Positions 45,623 to 53,731 of a stretch of 64,000 bases of DNA are shown here, piece by piece. The position numbers were made by a program, and so were the translations under genes. Below the pieces are notes generated by a model, which saw nothing but the letters and a program-made list of their open reading frames with translations, was not told the origin of the DNA and did not search any database. This DNA is from an uncultured Opitutaceae bacterium (GTDB taxonomy: Bacteria > Verrucomicrobiota > Verrucomicrobiia > Opitutales > Opitutaceae), in the NCBI GenBank assembly GCA_903929355.1, contig CAIYUN010000081.1:1-64000 (forward strand), in the 5' to 3' direction. How positions within the stretch are numbered: the stretch's first letter is position 1; each line of letters starts with the position of its first letter.

Positions 45623-45931
45623 TCAGGTTTGCGACAGCACCTCAGCGACCGGGTCGGTGACGGTGAGCGGGCCATCTTCGCGGGCTTTGAGCACGGAGTT
45701 GAGATTGACGGCGACACAGACGGCGGCGATGAGCGTGGCCATGCCGAGCGCCCGCCAGGAGAAGAGGGCGTAAAGGGAGGTCGGGCCGCGCTCAAACGCC
45801 CGGGCGGCGACACGCGTGGCGAAGCCGAAGGGCGCGGGGGATCCCGCCGCGGCAGGTGCAAGGCGGGCAGAGGTGGCGAGCCGGTTCCAGGCGGTGTGGG
45901 TCGGATTCATCGTGGTTAATTGGTTAGTCAT
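45623..45931 (-). CDS. Small single-helix protein, possible anti-sigma factor
   Basis: A 102-residue protein with a basic N-terminal half (TAWNRLATSARLAPAA), one hydrophobic helix (about residues 62-80, ALGMATLIAAVCVAVNL) and a short extracytoplasmic tail ending VAEVLSQT. Size and topology are those of CnrY-like anti-sigma factors, and it lies between an ECF sigma gene and a periplasmic protein gene. No sequence motif proves this. ATG at 45931 is used; ATG at 45910 is a good alternative. Confidence 0.6.
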   Translation of the reverse strand: MTNQLTTMNPTHTAWNRLATSARLAPAAAGSPAPFGFATRVAARAFERGPTSLYALFSWRALGMATLIAAVCVAVNLNSVLKAREDGPLTVTDPVAEVLSQT

Positions 45932-46031
45932 TCCAGCGGGTTTGGCAAATATCGTCACGCGCAGGCCGGGTGCGGGGGGAAAAGAGCAGCTTTCCGGCCA
46001 GTTTGGGCCAATTCGGCCCGGGACGGGGAGT

Positions 46032-46625
46032 TCATTGGCGTTCCTTGCGCTTTAGTTCCTCGAACAGCTTGCGCAGCTTACGGCGGGCGCGGAAGGCACG
46101 GACCTTGATGAGGGTCGTGTTCCATCCGGTGAGCTGGCTGATTTCCGCGAGCGATTTCTGCTCGAGATCGAGCATTTGGAGCACCATCCGGTCGTCGGGC
46201 TTGATCTGGGAGAGCAGCTTCTCGACCAGCTCGCGCGAGGCCAGCGCTTCGCCGGCGTCGACATCGTTTTCGTTGGTCAGGACATTGTCCAGGACGTCGG
46301 CCTCGTTCTCCGACAGGTCGGCCCAGCGGAACTCGGGCCGGCGCTGCTGCGCGCGCAGATGGTCGATGCACGTGGTCACCGCGATCCGCGACACCCAGTG
46401 GGTGAAGGGCACATTGCCCTGGTATTGTTCGAGGCGGGTGAACATTTTCAGAAAGATATCCTGGGCAATGTCTTCCTCGGCGACCCGACGCGGCAGGCGG
46501 GTGCGGACGATCCGGCTGACGAGTGGGTGGAGATGCTCCACCAACTCGCGGGCGGCGATTTGGTCGCGCGCGCGCACCCGTTCGAGGCACGCGGCCAAGT
46601 CGAACGATTCGTCGTCAGAAGACAT
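46032..46625 (-). CDS. ECF-type RNA polymerase sigma factor
   Basis: A 197-residue sigma factor. Region 2 contains RRVAEEDIAQDIFLKMFTRL and THWVSRIAVTTCIDHLRAQQRR; region 4 contains DDRMVLQMLDLEQKSLAEIS followed by a helix-turn-helix GWNTTLIKVRAFRARRKLRKL. Acidic spacer residues separate the regions. It is the first gene of an operon with two membrane proteins that could hold and release it in response to an envelope signal. Confidence 0.92.
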   Translation of the reverse strand: MSSDDESFDLAACLERVRARDQIAARELVEHLHPLVSRIVRTRLPRRVAEEDIAQDIFLKMFTRLEQYQGNVPFTHWVSRIAVTTCIDHLRAQQRRPEFRWADLSENEADVLDNVLTNENDVDAGEALASRELVEKLLSQIKPDDRMVLQMLDLEQKSLAEISQLTGWNTTLIKVRAFRARRKLRKLFEELKRKERQ

Positions 46626-46744
46626 TGAGCGATGGAAATCGCGTCATACACGACAAGCAAGACGCACTTCACCCCCGCAGGGTTACGGCCGGGGTCTTTT
46701 CCGATCACCGGGGAAGTGACTGGAAGGATGGGCTGACTTTTGTT

Positions 46745-47641
46745 CTAGGGCGAAGGCGCGAGGGCGAGGCGGAAGCCGACATTGGAGAAACGAACGCCCG
46801 GCGCATCAAAACCCCGGTGCGTAGAGCTGCAATGGACCGGACCGCTGAACCAACTGCCCCCGCGATCAACGCGACCGGTGCCCGTGGCCGGCCCGGTGGG
46901 ATTGCTCTCCTCTCCGCCTGGATATTTCCCATACCAGTCAAAACACCATTCCCACACGTTGCCGTGCATATCGTAAAGCCCCCAGGCATTGGCCTGCTTC
47001 AGGCCCACCGGATGGGTGGTGCCTTCACTGTTCTGGCTATTCCACGAGAGCGCGTTCATCTCGTCGTGTCCATCACCGGTAGTCCCTGCCCGGCACGCAT
47101 ATTCCCACTGCGCCTCTGTCGGTAGCGTGAAGCCATAGGTCGGCGGCAAATGAACGGCCAAGGGATCAACTTTTGCCAACTTCTGACAGAACGCCATCGC
47201 GTCGTCCCACGAGACTTGTTCTGCCGGCAGGGTTTCGCCCTTGAATCGGCTCGGATTGCCCCCCGTGACGGCCTGATATTGGGCCTGGGTGACCAGCGTC
47301 CGTCCTATCCAAAACCCCTTGGTGATAGTTACTTGAGTCTGCGGACCCCTGTCCCCAGCCAAAAGGTCGCCCGATCCCATGGTAAAATGGCCGGAAGGAA
47401 TCCAGATCAGATCCAAGGTGACACGGTTCGGCAGGCTGATGGTCTCGTTTTTTCCCGCAGTGTAACCGACCGGAATTTTATCTTTGTCGGTTGGTGCATC
47501 CAGCGTTTGGGACCCCGTCGGTCGCGGGGTTGGCGGTGCTCCGGTCGTCGGGGAACTTGGGGCGGTGGTCTGGGCCGTGAGCGGACTTGCCAATATCGGT
47601 CCGAGCAACAGGCCGCAGACCAGCCATGAAGTTACTCGCAT
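46745..47641 (-). CDS. Secreted SUMF1/FGE-like protein lacking one active-site Cys
   Basis: A 298-residue exported protein: signal peptide (about 1-24, ending SPLTAQ), linker, then an FGE-sulfatase domain with IWIPSGHFTMGSGD, VSWDDAMAFCQKL, LPTEAQWEYACRAGT and DMHGNVWEWCFDWYG. In true formylglycine-generating enzymes RGGSW is followed by two Cys five apart; here RGGSWFSGPVHCS has Ser in place of the first. It is thus unlikely to make formylglycine and more likely a binding or other member of the fold. The start 47641 gives a clean signal peptide. Confidence 0.88.
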   Translation of the reverse strand: MRVTSWLVCGLLLGPILASPLTAQTTAPSSPTTGAPPTPRPTGSQTLDAPTDKDKIPVGYTAGKNETISLPNRVTLDLIWIPSGHFTMGSGDLLAGDRGPQTQVTITKGFWIGRTLVTQAQYQAVTGGNPSRFKGETLPAEQVSWDDAMAFCQKLAKVDPLAVHLPPTYGFTLPTEAQWEYACRAGTTGDGHDEMNALSWNSQNSEGTTHPVGLKQANAWGLYDMHGNVWEWCFDWYGKYPGGEESNPTGPATGTGRVDRGGSWFSGPVHCSSTHRGFDAPGVRFSNVGFRLALAPSP

Positions 47642-47739
47642 CGCATAAGGGTTGTTCCGACTCGAAACGGCGGGGGTCGTGCAGCTCGAATTCATTACAA
47701 ATTGGGCCTCCCGCAACCGCGCCTGTCAATCACCGACTG

Positions 47740-47858
47740 CCGGCGGTAGTGGGTCAGTTTGCCTTGTTTGGGTGGGGACGTCACTCTGTGGCGTCCGCGG
47801 ACGGCTCGGAGAGCCGCCCCGCCGTTGAGGTGTCATAGCCAAACTGACCCACCACCCC
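47740..47858 (-). mobile_element. MITE-like repeat copy 2 (inverted relative to copy 1)
   Basis: Ends GGCGGTAGTGGGTCAGTTTG and CAAACTGACCCACCACC form terminal inverted repeats of about 17 bp. Inside are GACGTCACTCTGTGGCGTCC and GACGGCTCGGAGAGCCGCC hairpins. The two copies bracket the 44.6-47.7 kb sigma/SUMF1 region in opposite orientation. Confidence 0.8.
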
Positions 47859-47898
47859 ACCATCACCCGGCTTGACTCCGGCCGGTGGGAGAGGTTCG

Positions 47899-48063
47899 CT
47901 AAGCGGCGTTTTCATGCGAAACATTTTCCAGGCGACCCGACTTACCTAGACGCACGATCCCCCGGGCCGTGCCGCGGCCGGGCGTGCGTCCGTTGTTGCC
48001 CTTGAACCGCCGCGACCCGCGGGTCGTGCGATCACCCTTCCCCGTCCGCCCTTGTTTCGCCAT
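47899..48063 (-). CDS. Ribosomal protein bTHX-like small basic protein
   Basis: A 54-residue, strongly basic protein: MAKQGRTGKGDRTTRGSRRF then KGNNGRTPGRGTARG. The GKGDRxTRG core with following Lys/Arg/Gly run is the signature of bTHX, the small 30S head protein first seen in Thermus, and the C-terminal extension is typical of non-thermophilic forms. A G-rich ribosome site lies eight bases upstream. It is divergent from leuA with the two ATG codons sharing the palindrome CATG (48061-48064), so the genes must use promoters inside each other's 5' ends. Confidence 0.78.
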   Translation of the reverse strand: MAKQGRTGKGDRTTRGSRRFKGNNGRTPGRGTARGIVRLGKSGRLENVSHENAA

Positions 48064-49729
48064 GCAATCCCCCCCGGTCACCAAATACCGCCCCTTTCCC
48101 CCCGTCCCGCTGCCCCACCGCCAGTGGCCCGACCGCACGCTGACCCGCGCCCCCGTCTGGTGCAGCGTGGACCTGCGCGATGGCAACCAGGCTCTCGCCC
48201 AGCCCATGAGCGTGGAGGAGAAGCTTGAGTTCTTCGACCTGCTGGTAAAAATCGGCTTCAAGGAGATCGAGGTCGGCTTTCCCTCCGCCTCGCAGATTGA
48301 GTTCGATTTCTGCCGCCGGCTGATCGACGAGAACCGGATCCCTGACGATGTCGCCATCCAAGTGCTCTGCCAGTGCCGGGAGGACCTGATCACGCGTTCG
48401 CTTGAAGCCCTCCGGGGTGCGAAATCGGCCATATTCCACCTCTACAACTCCACCTCGCCCGCCCAACGCCGGCATGTCTTCAACCTGGACCGTGCGGGGG
48501 TCGTGCGCATCGCCACGCACGCGGTGGGCTACCTGAAGGAGCAGATGCGCCCGCTGGTGGCCGCGGGCACGCGCGTGCGCCTGGAGTATTCGCCCGAGAG
48601 CTTCACCAGCACCGAGCTGGATTTTGCCCTGGAGATCTGCGAGGCGGTCACGGACGTCTGGCAGCCGACCACGACGGACCCCATCATCCTGAACCTCCCC
48701 GCCACGGTGGAATACGCGACGCCCAACATCCATGCCGACCAGATCGAGTGGATGTGCACCCACCTGACGCGGCGGGCGGCGACCATCGTCTCGCTCCACA
48801 CCCACAACGACCGGGGCACGGGCGTGGCGGCGACGGAGCTGGCGCTGCTGGCCGGCGCCGACCGGGTCGAGGGCACGCTGTTCGGCAACGGCGAGCGCAC
48901 GGGCAACCTCGATCTGGTCACCCTGGCCCTCAACCTTTACACCCACGGGGTCCACCCCGGGCTGGATCTCGGCGACATCAACCACATCCGCGAGGTCTAT
49001 GAACGCTGCACGCGCCTCGAAGTGCCGCCGCGCCAGCCCTATGCCGGCGAGCTGGTCTTCACGGCGTTCAGCGGCTCGCACCAGGACGCGATCAAAAAAT
49101 CGTGGTCGGTGCAGCCGCCCGGCGCCCCGTGGGATGTCCTCTACATCCCGATCGATCCCGCCGACATCGGCCGCAGCTACAAGGCCATCATCCGGATCAA
49201 CTCCCAGTCGGGGAAGGGCGGAGTGGCCTACATTCTGGAAAACGAGTTTGGCTTCGCGCTGCCCAAGGCCATGCAGAAGGAGATCGGCCGCCTGATCAAC
49301 GACCTCGCCGACACGAAGGGCACCGAGCTCACGGCGGCGGAGCTCCACGACTTTTTCCGCCGGGAATATCTGGACCGCACCGCGCCGGTCGCACTCACCC
49401 GTTTCCGCACGACGGAGCGGGACAGTGCGGTGCAATGCGAGCTGGAGCTGACGATTGACGGCCAGCCGCAGACGCTCGCAGGGGCGGGCAACGGTCCGAT
49501 TGCGGCCTTCGTCGCCGCGCTGGGGACAACGGCGCTGCCCAAGTTCGACGTGCTCAGCTATGCCGAGCATTCACTCGGTGGCGGGGCCGAGGCCCGGGCG
49601 GTGAGCTACATCCAGATCAAGACTGCGCTCGGCCGCCCCCTTTACGGAGCGGGCATCGACACCAACATCGAGCTGGCCTCGATCAAGGCGGTGGTGAGCG
49701 CCCTCAACCGGGCCCTCGCGCCGGGCTGA
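48062..49729 (+). CDS. leuA: 2-isopropylmalate synthase
   Basis: A 555-residue enzyme that condenses acetyl-CoA with 2-ketoisovalerate, first step of leucine synthesis. It is of the longer (LeuA type 2) form. The catalytic/metal residues are in CSVDLRDGNQAL, SLHTHNDRGTGVAATELALL and EGTLFGNGERTGN; the C-terminal LeuA dimerisation/allosteric domain (about 430-555) is present with TNIELASIKAVVSALNRA, so leucine feedback is expected. Start MQSPPVTKYRPFPPV matches the family and shares CATG with the divergent bTHX gene. Confidence 0.95.
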   Translation: MQSPPVTKYRPFPPVPLPHRQWPDRTLTRAPVWCSVDLRDGNQALAQPMSVEEKLEFFDLLVKIGFKEIEVGFPSASQIEFDFCRRLIDENRIPDDVAIQVLCQCREDLITRSLEALRGAKSAIFHLYNSTSPAQRRHVFNLDRAGVVRIATHAVGYLKEQMRPLVAAGTRVRLEYSPESFTSTELDFALEICEAVTDVWQPTTTDPIILNLPATVEYATPNIHADQIEWMCTHLTRRAATIVSLHTHNDRGTGVAATELALLAGADRVEGTLFGNGERTGNLDLVTLALNLYTHGVHPGLDLGDINHIREVYERCTRLEVPPRQPYAGELVFTAFSGSHQDAIKKSWSVQPPGAPWDVLYIPIDPADIGRSYKAIIRINSQSGKGGVAYILENEFGFALPKAMQKEIGRLINDLADTKGTELTAAELHDFFRREYLDRTAPVALTRFRTTERDSAVQCELELTIDGQPQTLAGAGNGPIAAFVAALGTTALPKFDVLSYAEHSLGGGAEARAVSYIQIKTALGRPLYGAGIDTNIELASIKAVVSALNRALAPG

Positions 49730-49756
49730 GGGCCGCCCAAGCACACCGGAGAATCT

Positions 49757-49797
49757 GAATAAACGCCAAGACGCCAGGACGCCAAGGGGCCAAAGAC
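49757..49797. repeat. GCCAAGACGCC repeat family B, left arm
   Basis: AACGCCAAGACGCCAGGACG and following GCCAAGG, a four-unit array. Its complement lies at 50070-50124, so the two arms bracket about 270 bp including the 94-bp repeat copy. This occupies the gap 49730-50125. Confidence 0.8.
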
Positions 49798-49879
49798 CAA
49801 ACTCAGTGCCAATTCATCGAGGGATACAAAACAATGATTATGAGTGACCAAGCCCCATTTTCGAAACCCAGGATAAAAC

Positions 49880-49973
49880 CCTTCCGAACGGTCGGATTTG
49901 AACCACTGATGGACCCAGATAAACACTGATTCCGAGGATCGGATTAGTGTAAATCACTGTGCATAAGTGGTTA
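49880..49973 (-). repeat. 94-bp dispersed repeat, copy 2 (inverted)
   Basis: Reverse complement of 21146-21239 with about a dozen differences, ending GCATAAGTGGTTA. Located between the two arms of family B. Confidence 0.9.
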
Positions 49974-50069
49974 AACGTATTAGTTTGGCGAGTTCAATGG
50001 CGAACGCCAAGCCCCGTCTGGGCTCGATAATCTTCCTTTGGTGAATCGGCGGTGAGCCCAAACTGAGGT

Positions 50070-50124
50070 TGCTTCCTCTGCTCTTGGCGCCTCCGCGTCT
50101 TCGCGGCTTGGCGTTTGATCCGCC
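50070..50124. repeat. GCCAAGACGCC repeat family B, right arm
   Basis: CTTGGCGCCTCCGCGTCTTC and CGCGGCTTGGCGTTTGATCC: the complement of the left arm at 49757-49797. Confidence 0.8.
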
Positions 50125-50125
50125 C

Positions 50126-51214
50126 TCACCCTGCCAGCTTCGGCGTCTCGGCCAGCGCGCTGTCGAGCGAGGCGAGGAGCGCGGCGATGGTGGCGTCGGT
50201 TTCGTCGCCCATATTCGAGATGCGGAAGGTTTTTCCCTTCAGCTTCCCGTAGCCGCCGTCGATCACCAAGTGGTGTTTGGTTTTCAGGATTTTGTTCAGG
50301 GCGGCCAGATCAAGGTTCAGGGTGTTTGCAAAACAGTTCAAGGTCACGGAGCCGTGCCCTTCCTTGGGGAACAGCTTGAAGCCCTTGGCGAAAATGAAGT
50401 CGCGCACGGTCTGGTTCAACCGGGCATGGCGGGCATGGCGGTTCGCGATGCCCTCGGCCGCGATGTCCTCCAGTTTGGACTGGAGCGCGTAGATCAGGGA
50501 GATCGTCGGCGTGCTGGGGGTCATGCCGTTCTCGTGATTCTTCTGGAACTCGACGAAGTCGAAGTAATAGCCGCGGCCCGCGCCGCCGGCCGCGCGTTCC
50601 AAGGCGCGGGGGGACACCGAGAGCAGGGCGAGGCCGGGGGGCAGGGCGAGCGCCTTTTGCGAGCCGGTGATGAGCACGTCGATGCCCAGCTCATCCTTGG
50701 GGATGGGCATGGCGCTGAACGAGCTGACGGTGTCCACGATGCTGATGACGTCGGGAAACTCGCGGAGGACCGCCATGAGCGCGGGCAGGTCGCTCATGCA
50801 CCCGCAGGAGGTCTCGTTGTGGATGAGGGTGATGGCGTCGTAGGCGCCGGTGGCGAGCTCGCGGCGGACGGCGGCGGGGTCCACGGGCTGGCCCCACTCG
50901 GCCTTGAGGGCGGTGGCGGCGAGGCCGCAGCGGAGGGAGACGTCGAACCATTTATCCGAGAAGGCGCCGTTCATGCAGTTGAGCACCTTCCGCCTGACGA
51001 CATTGCGGAGGGAACCCTCCATGACGCCCCAGGCGCTGCTGGTGGAGAGGTAGACGGGGTCCGCGGTGCCGGCGAGGGCCTGGAGGCCCGGCTGGAGGGA
51101 CTGGTAGAGCGCGACGAAGTCGGTGCTGCGGTGGCCGATCATGGGCCGGGCCATGGCGCGCAGGGTTTTTTCGGAGACGGCCACGGGGCCGGGGATGAAC
51201 AGTTTGTAGCTCAT
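50126..51214 (-). CDS. Class V aminotransferase (alanine/serine-glyoxylate type)
   Basis: A 362-residue PLP enzyme of fold type I. The N-terminal [16 protein letters not shown], the [11 protein letters not shown] phosphate loop, HNETSCG, and [20 protein letters not shown] with the PLP Lys are the group's landmarks; the C-terminal part ends with [14 protein letters not shown]. It could be alanine-glyoxylate, serine-glyoxylate or serine-pyruvate aminotransferase; specificity cannot be told. No pathway genes flank it. Confidence 0.88.
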   Translation of the reverse strand: MSYKLFIPGPVAVSEKTLRAMARPMIGHRSTDFVALYQSLQPGLQALAGTADPVYLSTSSAWGVMEGSLRNVVRRKVLNCMNGAFSDKWFDVSLRCGLAATALKAEWGQPVDPAAVRRELATGAYDAITLIHNETSCGCMSDLPALMAVLREFPDVISIVDTVSSFSAMPIPKDELGIDVLITGSQKALALPPGLALLSVSPRALERAAGGAGRGYYFDFVEFQKNHENGMTPSTPTISLIYALQSKLEDIAAEGIANRHARHARLNQTVRDFIFAKGFKLFPKEGHGSVTLNCFANTLNLDLAALNKILKTKHHLVIDGGYGKLKGKTFRISNMGDETDATIAALLASLDSALAETPKLAG

Positions 51215-51294
51215 GGAAAGGGAGGGGTGGCCAGCAAAGCGGCGCGCGGGCGGGACCGTCAACCAACTAAACGCCCGGGCGCGGGCCGGGACCT

Positions 51295-51397
51295 TCTTAA
51301 CGCCAAGGCGCCAAGGCGCGAAGGGCGAACCTGTGCGGGGAGGTATTGCTTCAGCTTGGCGTCCTTGCGGCTTCGCGGCTTCGCGTTTGCTCCGCCC
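51295..51397. repeat. Family B hairpin, full-length copy
   Basis: Left arm AACGCCAAGGCGCCAAGGCG with GCGAAGG, right arm CTTGGCGTCCTTGCGGCTTC with GCGTTTG: about 25 complementary bases per arm around a ~45-bp middle. It lies between the divergent aminotransferase and lpxK genes, where both promoters must be. Confidence 0.9.
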
Positions 51398-51433
51398 TTG
51401 TCAGCGGATGGGCGCACCGTCCATGCTGCGCGC

Positions 51434-52708
51434 ATGTGGTCCCGGCTGAAATCCAAGCTCAACGCCTTCGAGCTCTACACCATTGATGTCATCTACGGGC
51501 GGAGTGAGGGGGCGTGGTCCGCCGTGTACGCGGCGTTTTTGCACGCGCTGTCGTGGCTGTTCAGCGGGGTGGCGCAGGCGCGGCTGTGGCTCTACCAGCG
51601 CCGGATCCTGCACGACCAGCCCCTGGGGTGCCTCGTGGTGGTGGTGGGGAACCTCACAGTCGGGGGCACGGGCAAGACCCCGGTGGTGGAAAAGTTCGCC
51701 CGCGCGCTGCGCGACCGCGGCCGCAAGGTCGCGATCCTCTCGCGGGGCTACAAGAGCAAGCCGGTGCCGCTGTGGAAAAAAGGATGGTTCCGCCTCACCC
51801 ACACCGCCGAGTCCCCGCCGCGGGTGGTCAGCGACGGGCAGCGGGTGCTCCTCGACTCCGAGCTGGCCGGCGACGAGCCGTTCATGCTGGCCCGCAACCT
51901 GCCGGGGGTCGTTGTGCTCGTGGACAAGAACCGGGTGAAAGCCGGGGCCTACGCCATTCGGAAATTTGGCTGCGACACGCTGGTGCTCGACGACGGCTTC
52001 CAGTATCTGCCGCTCAAGGGGCGCCTGAACCTGCTGCTGGTGGACAAGACCAACCCGTTCGGGAACGGCGCGCTGCTGCCCCGCGGCATCCTGCGGGAGC
52101 CGGTCAAGCACCTGCGGCGTGCCAGCCACATCATTCTCACCAAGTCCGACGGCACGCCGGATGCGGAGCTCGACGAGCTCATCCGCCGGCACAACCCGGG
52201 CGCCGATGTGATCGAGTGCGCGCATCGGCCGGGGTATTTGCAGCGCTTCGGCGAGCCGGATGGGGGAGATCAGAAATCAGAGGTCAGAGGTCAGACGTCA
52301 GCGGTCGGAGGTCCGGATGGGGCCGGGCGGGTGCCGCTCTCCCACCTCAAGGGCCGGCGGGTGCTGGCGTTCAGCGGGATCGCGACGCCGGAGAGCTTTG
52401 AAAAGTTTCTGCGCGACCTGGGCGCGGACTTGGTGGCGCGCGAGCGGTTTCTCGACCATTACCGCTACACGGCGGAGGATCTCGCGGGGCTGTTCGCCCT
52501 GGCGCTGCGCGGGGGGGCGGAGTGTCTGGTCACAACGGAGAAGGACGCGGTGCGCGTGGGCGGGACGGCGGGGTGTCCGCTGCCGTTGTTTTATCTGCGG
52601 CTCGAAATCGAGCTGCTCCACGGGGCGGCGGATTTTGACGCGGCGGTGGAGCGGATTTGTTTCTCGCGGAGCGACGGACGGACGATGCCGGGCCGGAAGG
52701 CGGGGTGA
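51434..52708 (+). CDS. lpxK: Tetraacyldisaccharide 4'-kinase
   Basis: A 424-residue inner-membrane-associated kinase that phosphorylates the lipid A disaccharide at position 4'. The N-terminal hydrophobic helix ([20 protein letters not shown]), Walker [13 protein letters not shown] (about 77-88), ILSRGYKSK, and DDGFQYLPL with the catalytic Asp pair are all present, as are [13 protein letters not shown] and TTEKDAVR. It is longer than usual: near residues 277-297 a heptamer DNA repeat (52272-52313) is translated in frame as [13 protein letters not shown], between [10 protein letters not shown] and [16 protein letters not shown]. Confidence 0.94.
   Translation: MWSRLKSKLNAFELYTIDVIYGRSEGAWSAVYAAFLHALSWLFSGVAQARLWLYQRRILHDQPLGCLVVVVGNLTVGGTGKTPVVEKFARALRDRGRKVAILSRGYKSKPVPLWKKGWFRLTHTAESPPRVVSDGQRVLLDSELAGDEPFMLARNLPGVVVLVDKNRVKAGAYAIRKFGCDTLVLDDGFQYLPLKGRLNLLLVDKTNPFGNGALLPRGILREPVKHLRRASHIILTKSDGTPDAELDELIRRHNPGADVIECAHRPGYLQRFGEPDGGDQKSEVRGQTSAVGGPDGAGRVPLSHLKGRRVLAFSGIATPESFEKFLRDLGADLVARERFLDHYRYTAEDLAGLFALALRGGAECLVTTEKDAVRVGGTAGCPLPLFYLRLEIELLHGAADFDAAVERICFSRSDGRTMPGRKAG
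52272..52313. repeat. Tandem heptamer array inside lpxK
   Basis: Six consecutive 7-mers (AGAAATC, AGAGGTC twice, AGACGTC, AGCGGTC, GGAGGTC). The total of 42 bp preserves the frame. It is the same array type as 12406-12461. Confidence 0.9.
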
Positions 52709-52765
52709 CGCCCCGAGGACGGACCACGCCGATCTGCCTCCTGTTTCAAATCGCCGGGCAATCCA

Positions 52766-52851
52766 TCAACGCAAAGCCGCAGAGGTGCAAAGGCGCAGAG
52801 GGGAAGATTGGGCTTCGCGCCTCTGCATCTTAGCGACTTCGCGTTGATTCC
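52766..52851. repeat. GCAGAGGTGCAAAGG hairpin (family B variant)
   Basis: Left arm ATCAACGCAAAGCCGCAGAG with GTGCAAAGGCGCAGAGG, right arm CGCGCCTCTGCATCTTAGCG with CTTCGCGTTGAT. The arms are complementary over about 30 bases. It lies in the 52709-53032 gap between lpxK and the phage module; no gene is seen there. Confidence 0.88.
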
Positions 52852-53032
52852 TCATCCGTGTTCATCCTTGTCCACGTGTCCTTCGACTGTTTCCTCCGTA
52901 GCCTTGGTGTAAATTCCAGCCAGCTTTAAGAAGAATTCCAGAACCTTTAAGAATCAGGGGCAGCCCGGCGAGGCCAAAGAACGGGCGGCGCGGGCGGGTT
53001 GCAAGGGCCGTGCAGGGCGCGTGCAGGGCCGC

Positions 53033-53731
53033 TCAATCGGCGTCCTGGTCATAGAACGTGCCGGCGTGGCGGCCCCCGTTGATGTCCGATAGGCTGCCGG
53101 ACTGGCCGATCAGGAAGCGGCCGGGCGCAAAGACCCGGTGGGCGGCCTGGAGCGCGGGGTCCTTGGCCATAATCCAGTCGCAGTGGGAGCGGCCGTTAAA
53201 CGGGCCGCCGCCAGCCCAGCGGGCGCACAGCAGTCGCATGTAGGCACCCCGGACGGCGTAGCCGTGCTGGCGGATGCAGCAGCTCGCCGGGCGCACGGCG
53301 TCGGGCTCGTAGTCAATCGGCTCCTGCGGCTCGGCCATGTGCTGGCCGCCAAGCATCAGCCCGTCCCAGTCTGGAGGCACGGCCGCCAGAAACCGCGCCG
53401 CCCGGCCGGAAAAGCCAGGGCAGAAGCAGGCGTCGTCCTCCAGCACGAGCAGGCGGTCGATCCCGTCGTTTATGGCTGCCCGGAGCACCGCTTGGTGGCT
53501 CAGGTTGCAACCCCACGCTCCGGGGCCGCAGGTCCAGTCAACCGGGGCGGCGTTCGCCGGATCGTGGCCGTCCACGGCCGCGAACACCTCCGGCGGCAGG
53601 AAAGGCCAGCCGGTCGCCGCCAGGGCCGCCTGGAAGGCTGCGAGGCGGTCTGGCCGGCGTGCCAGGCTGATGACCACGACCCGGTCAAACACGTGGACCA
53701 AACCGGCGTCGGTGAGCTGGCGCGCGCTCAC
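53033..53731 (-). CDS. GT25-like glycosyltransferase at the end of the phage tail module
   Basis: A 232-residue soluble protein of the LPS glycosyltransferase family 25 type. [20 protein letters not shown] is the family's opening strand, [16 protein letters not shown] and [10 protein letters not shown] (the EDD metal/nucleotide site) follow. Start is GTG at 53731, whose GTGA overlaps the stop of the tail protein gene, so it is co-translated with phage genes. Phage or prophage glycosyltransferases can modify host surface sugars; the acceptor is unknown. Confidence 0.82.
   Translation of the reverse strand: MSARQLTDAGLVHVFDRVVVISLARRPDRLAAFQAALAATGWPFLPPEVFAAVDGHDPANAAPVDWTCGPGAWGCNLSHQAVLRAAINDGIDRLLVLEDDACFCPGFSGRAARFLAAVPPDWDGLMLGGQHMAEPQEPIDYEPDAVRPASCCIRQHGYAVRGAYMRLLCARWAGGGPFNGRSHCDWIMAKDPALQAAHRVFAPGRFLIGQSGSLSDINGGRHAGTFYDQDAD

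Noticed and set aside
50069-51433. N-terminal extension of lpxK in an open frame running from 50069
   Set aside because: The extension is antisense to the aminotransferase gene and then reads through a repeat; LpxK proteins start at the MWSRLKSK-type N-terminus.
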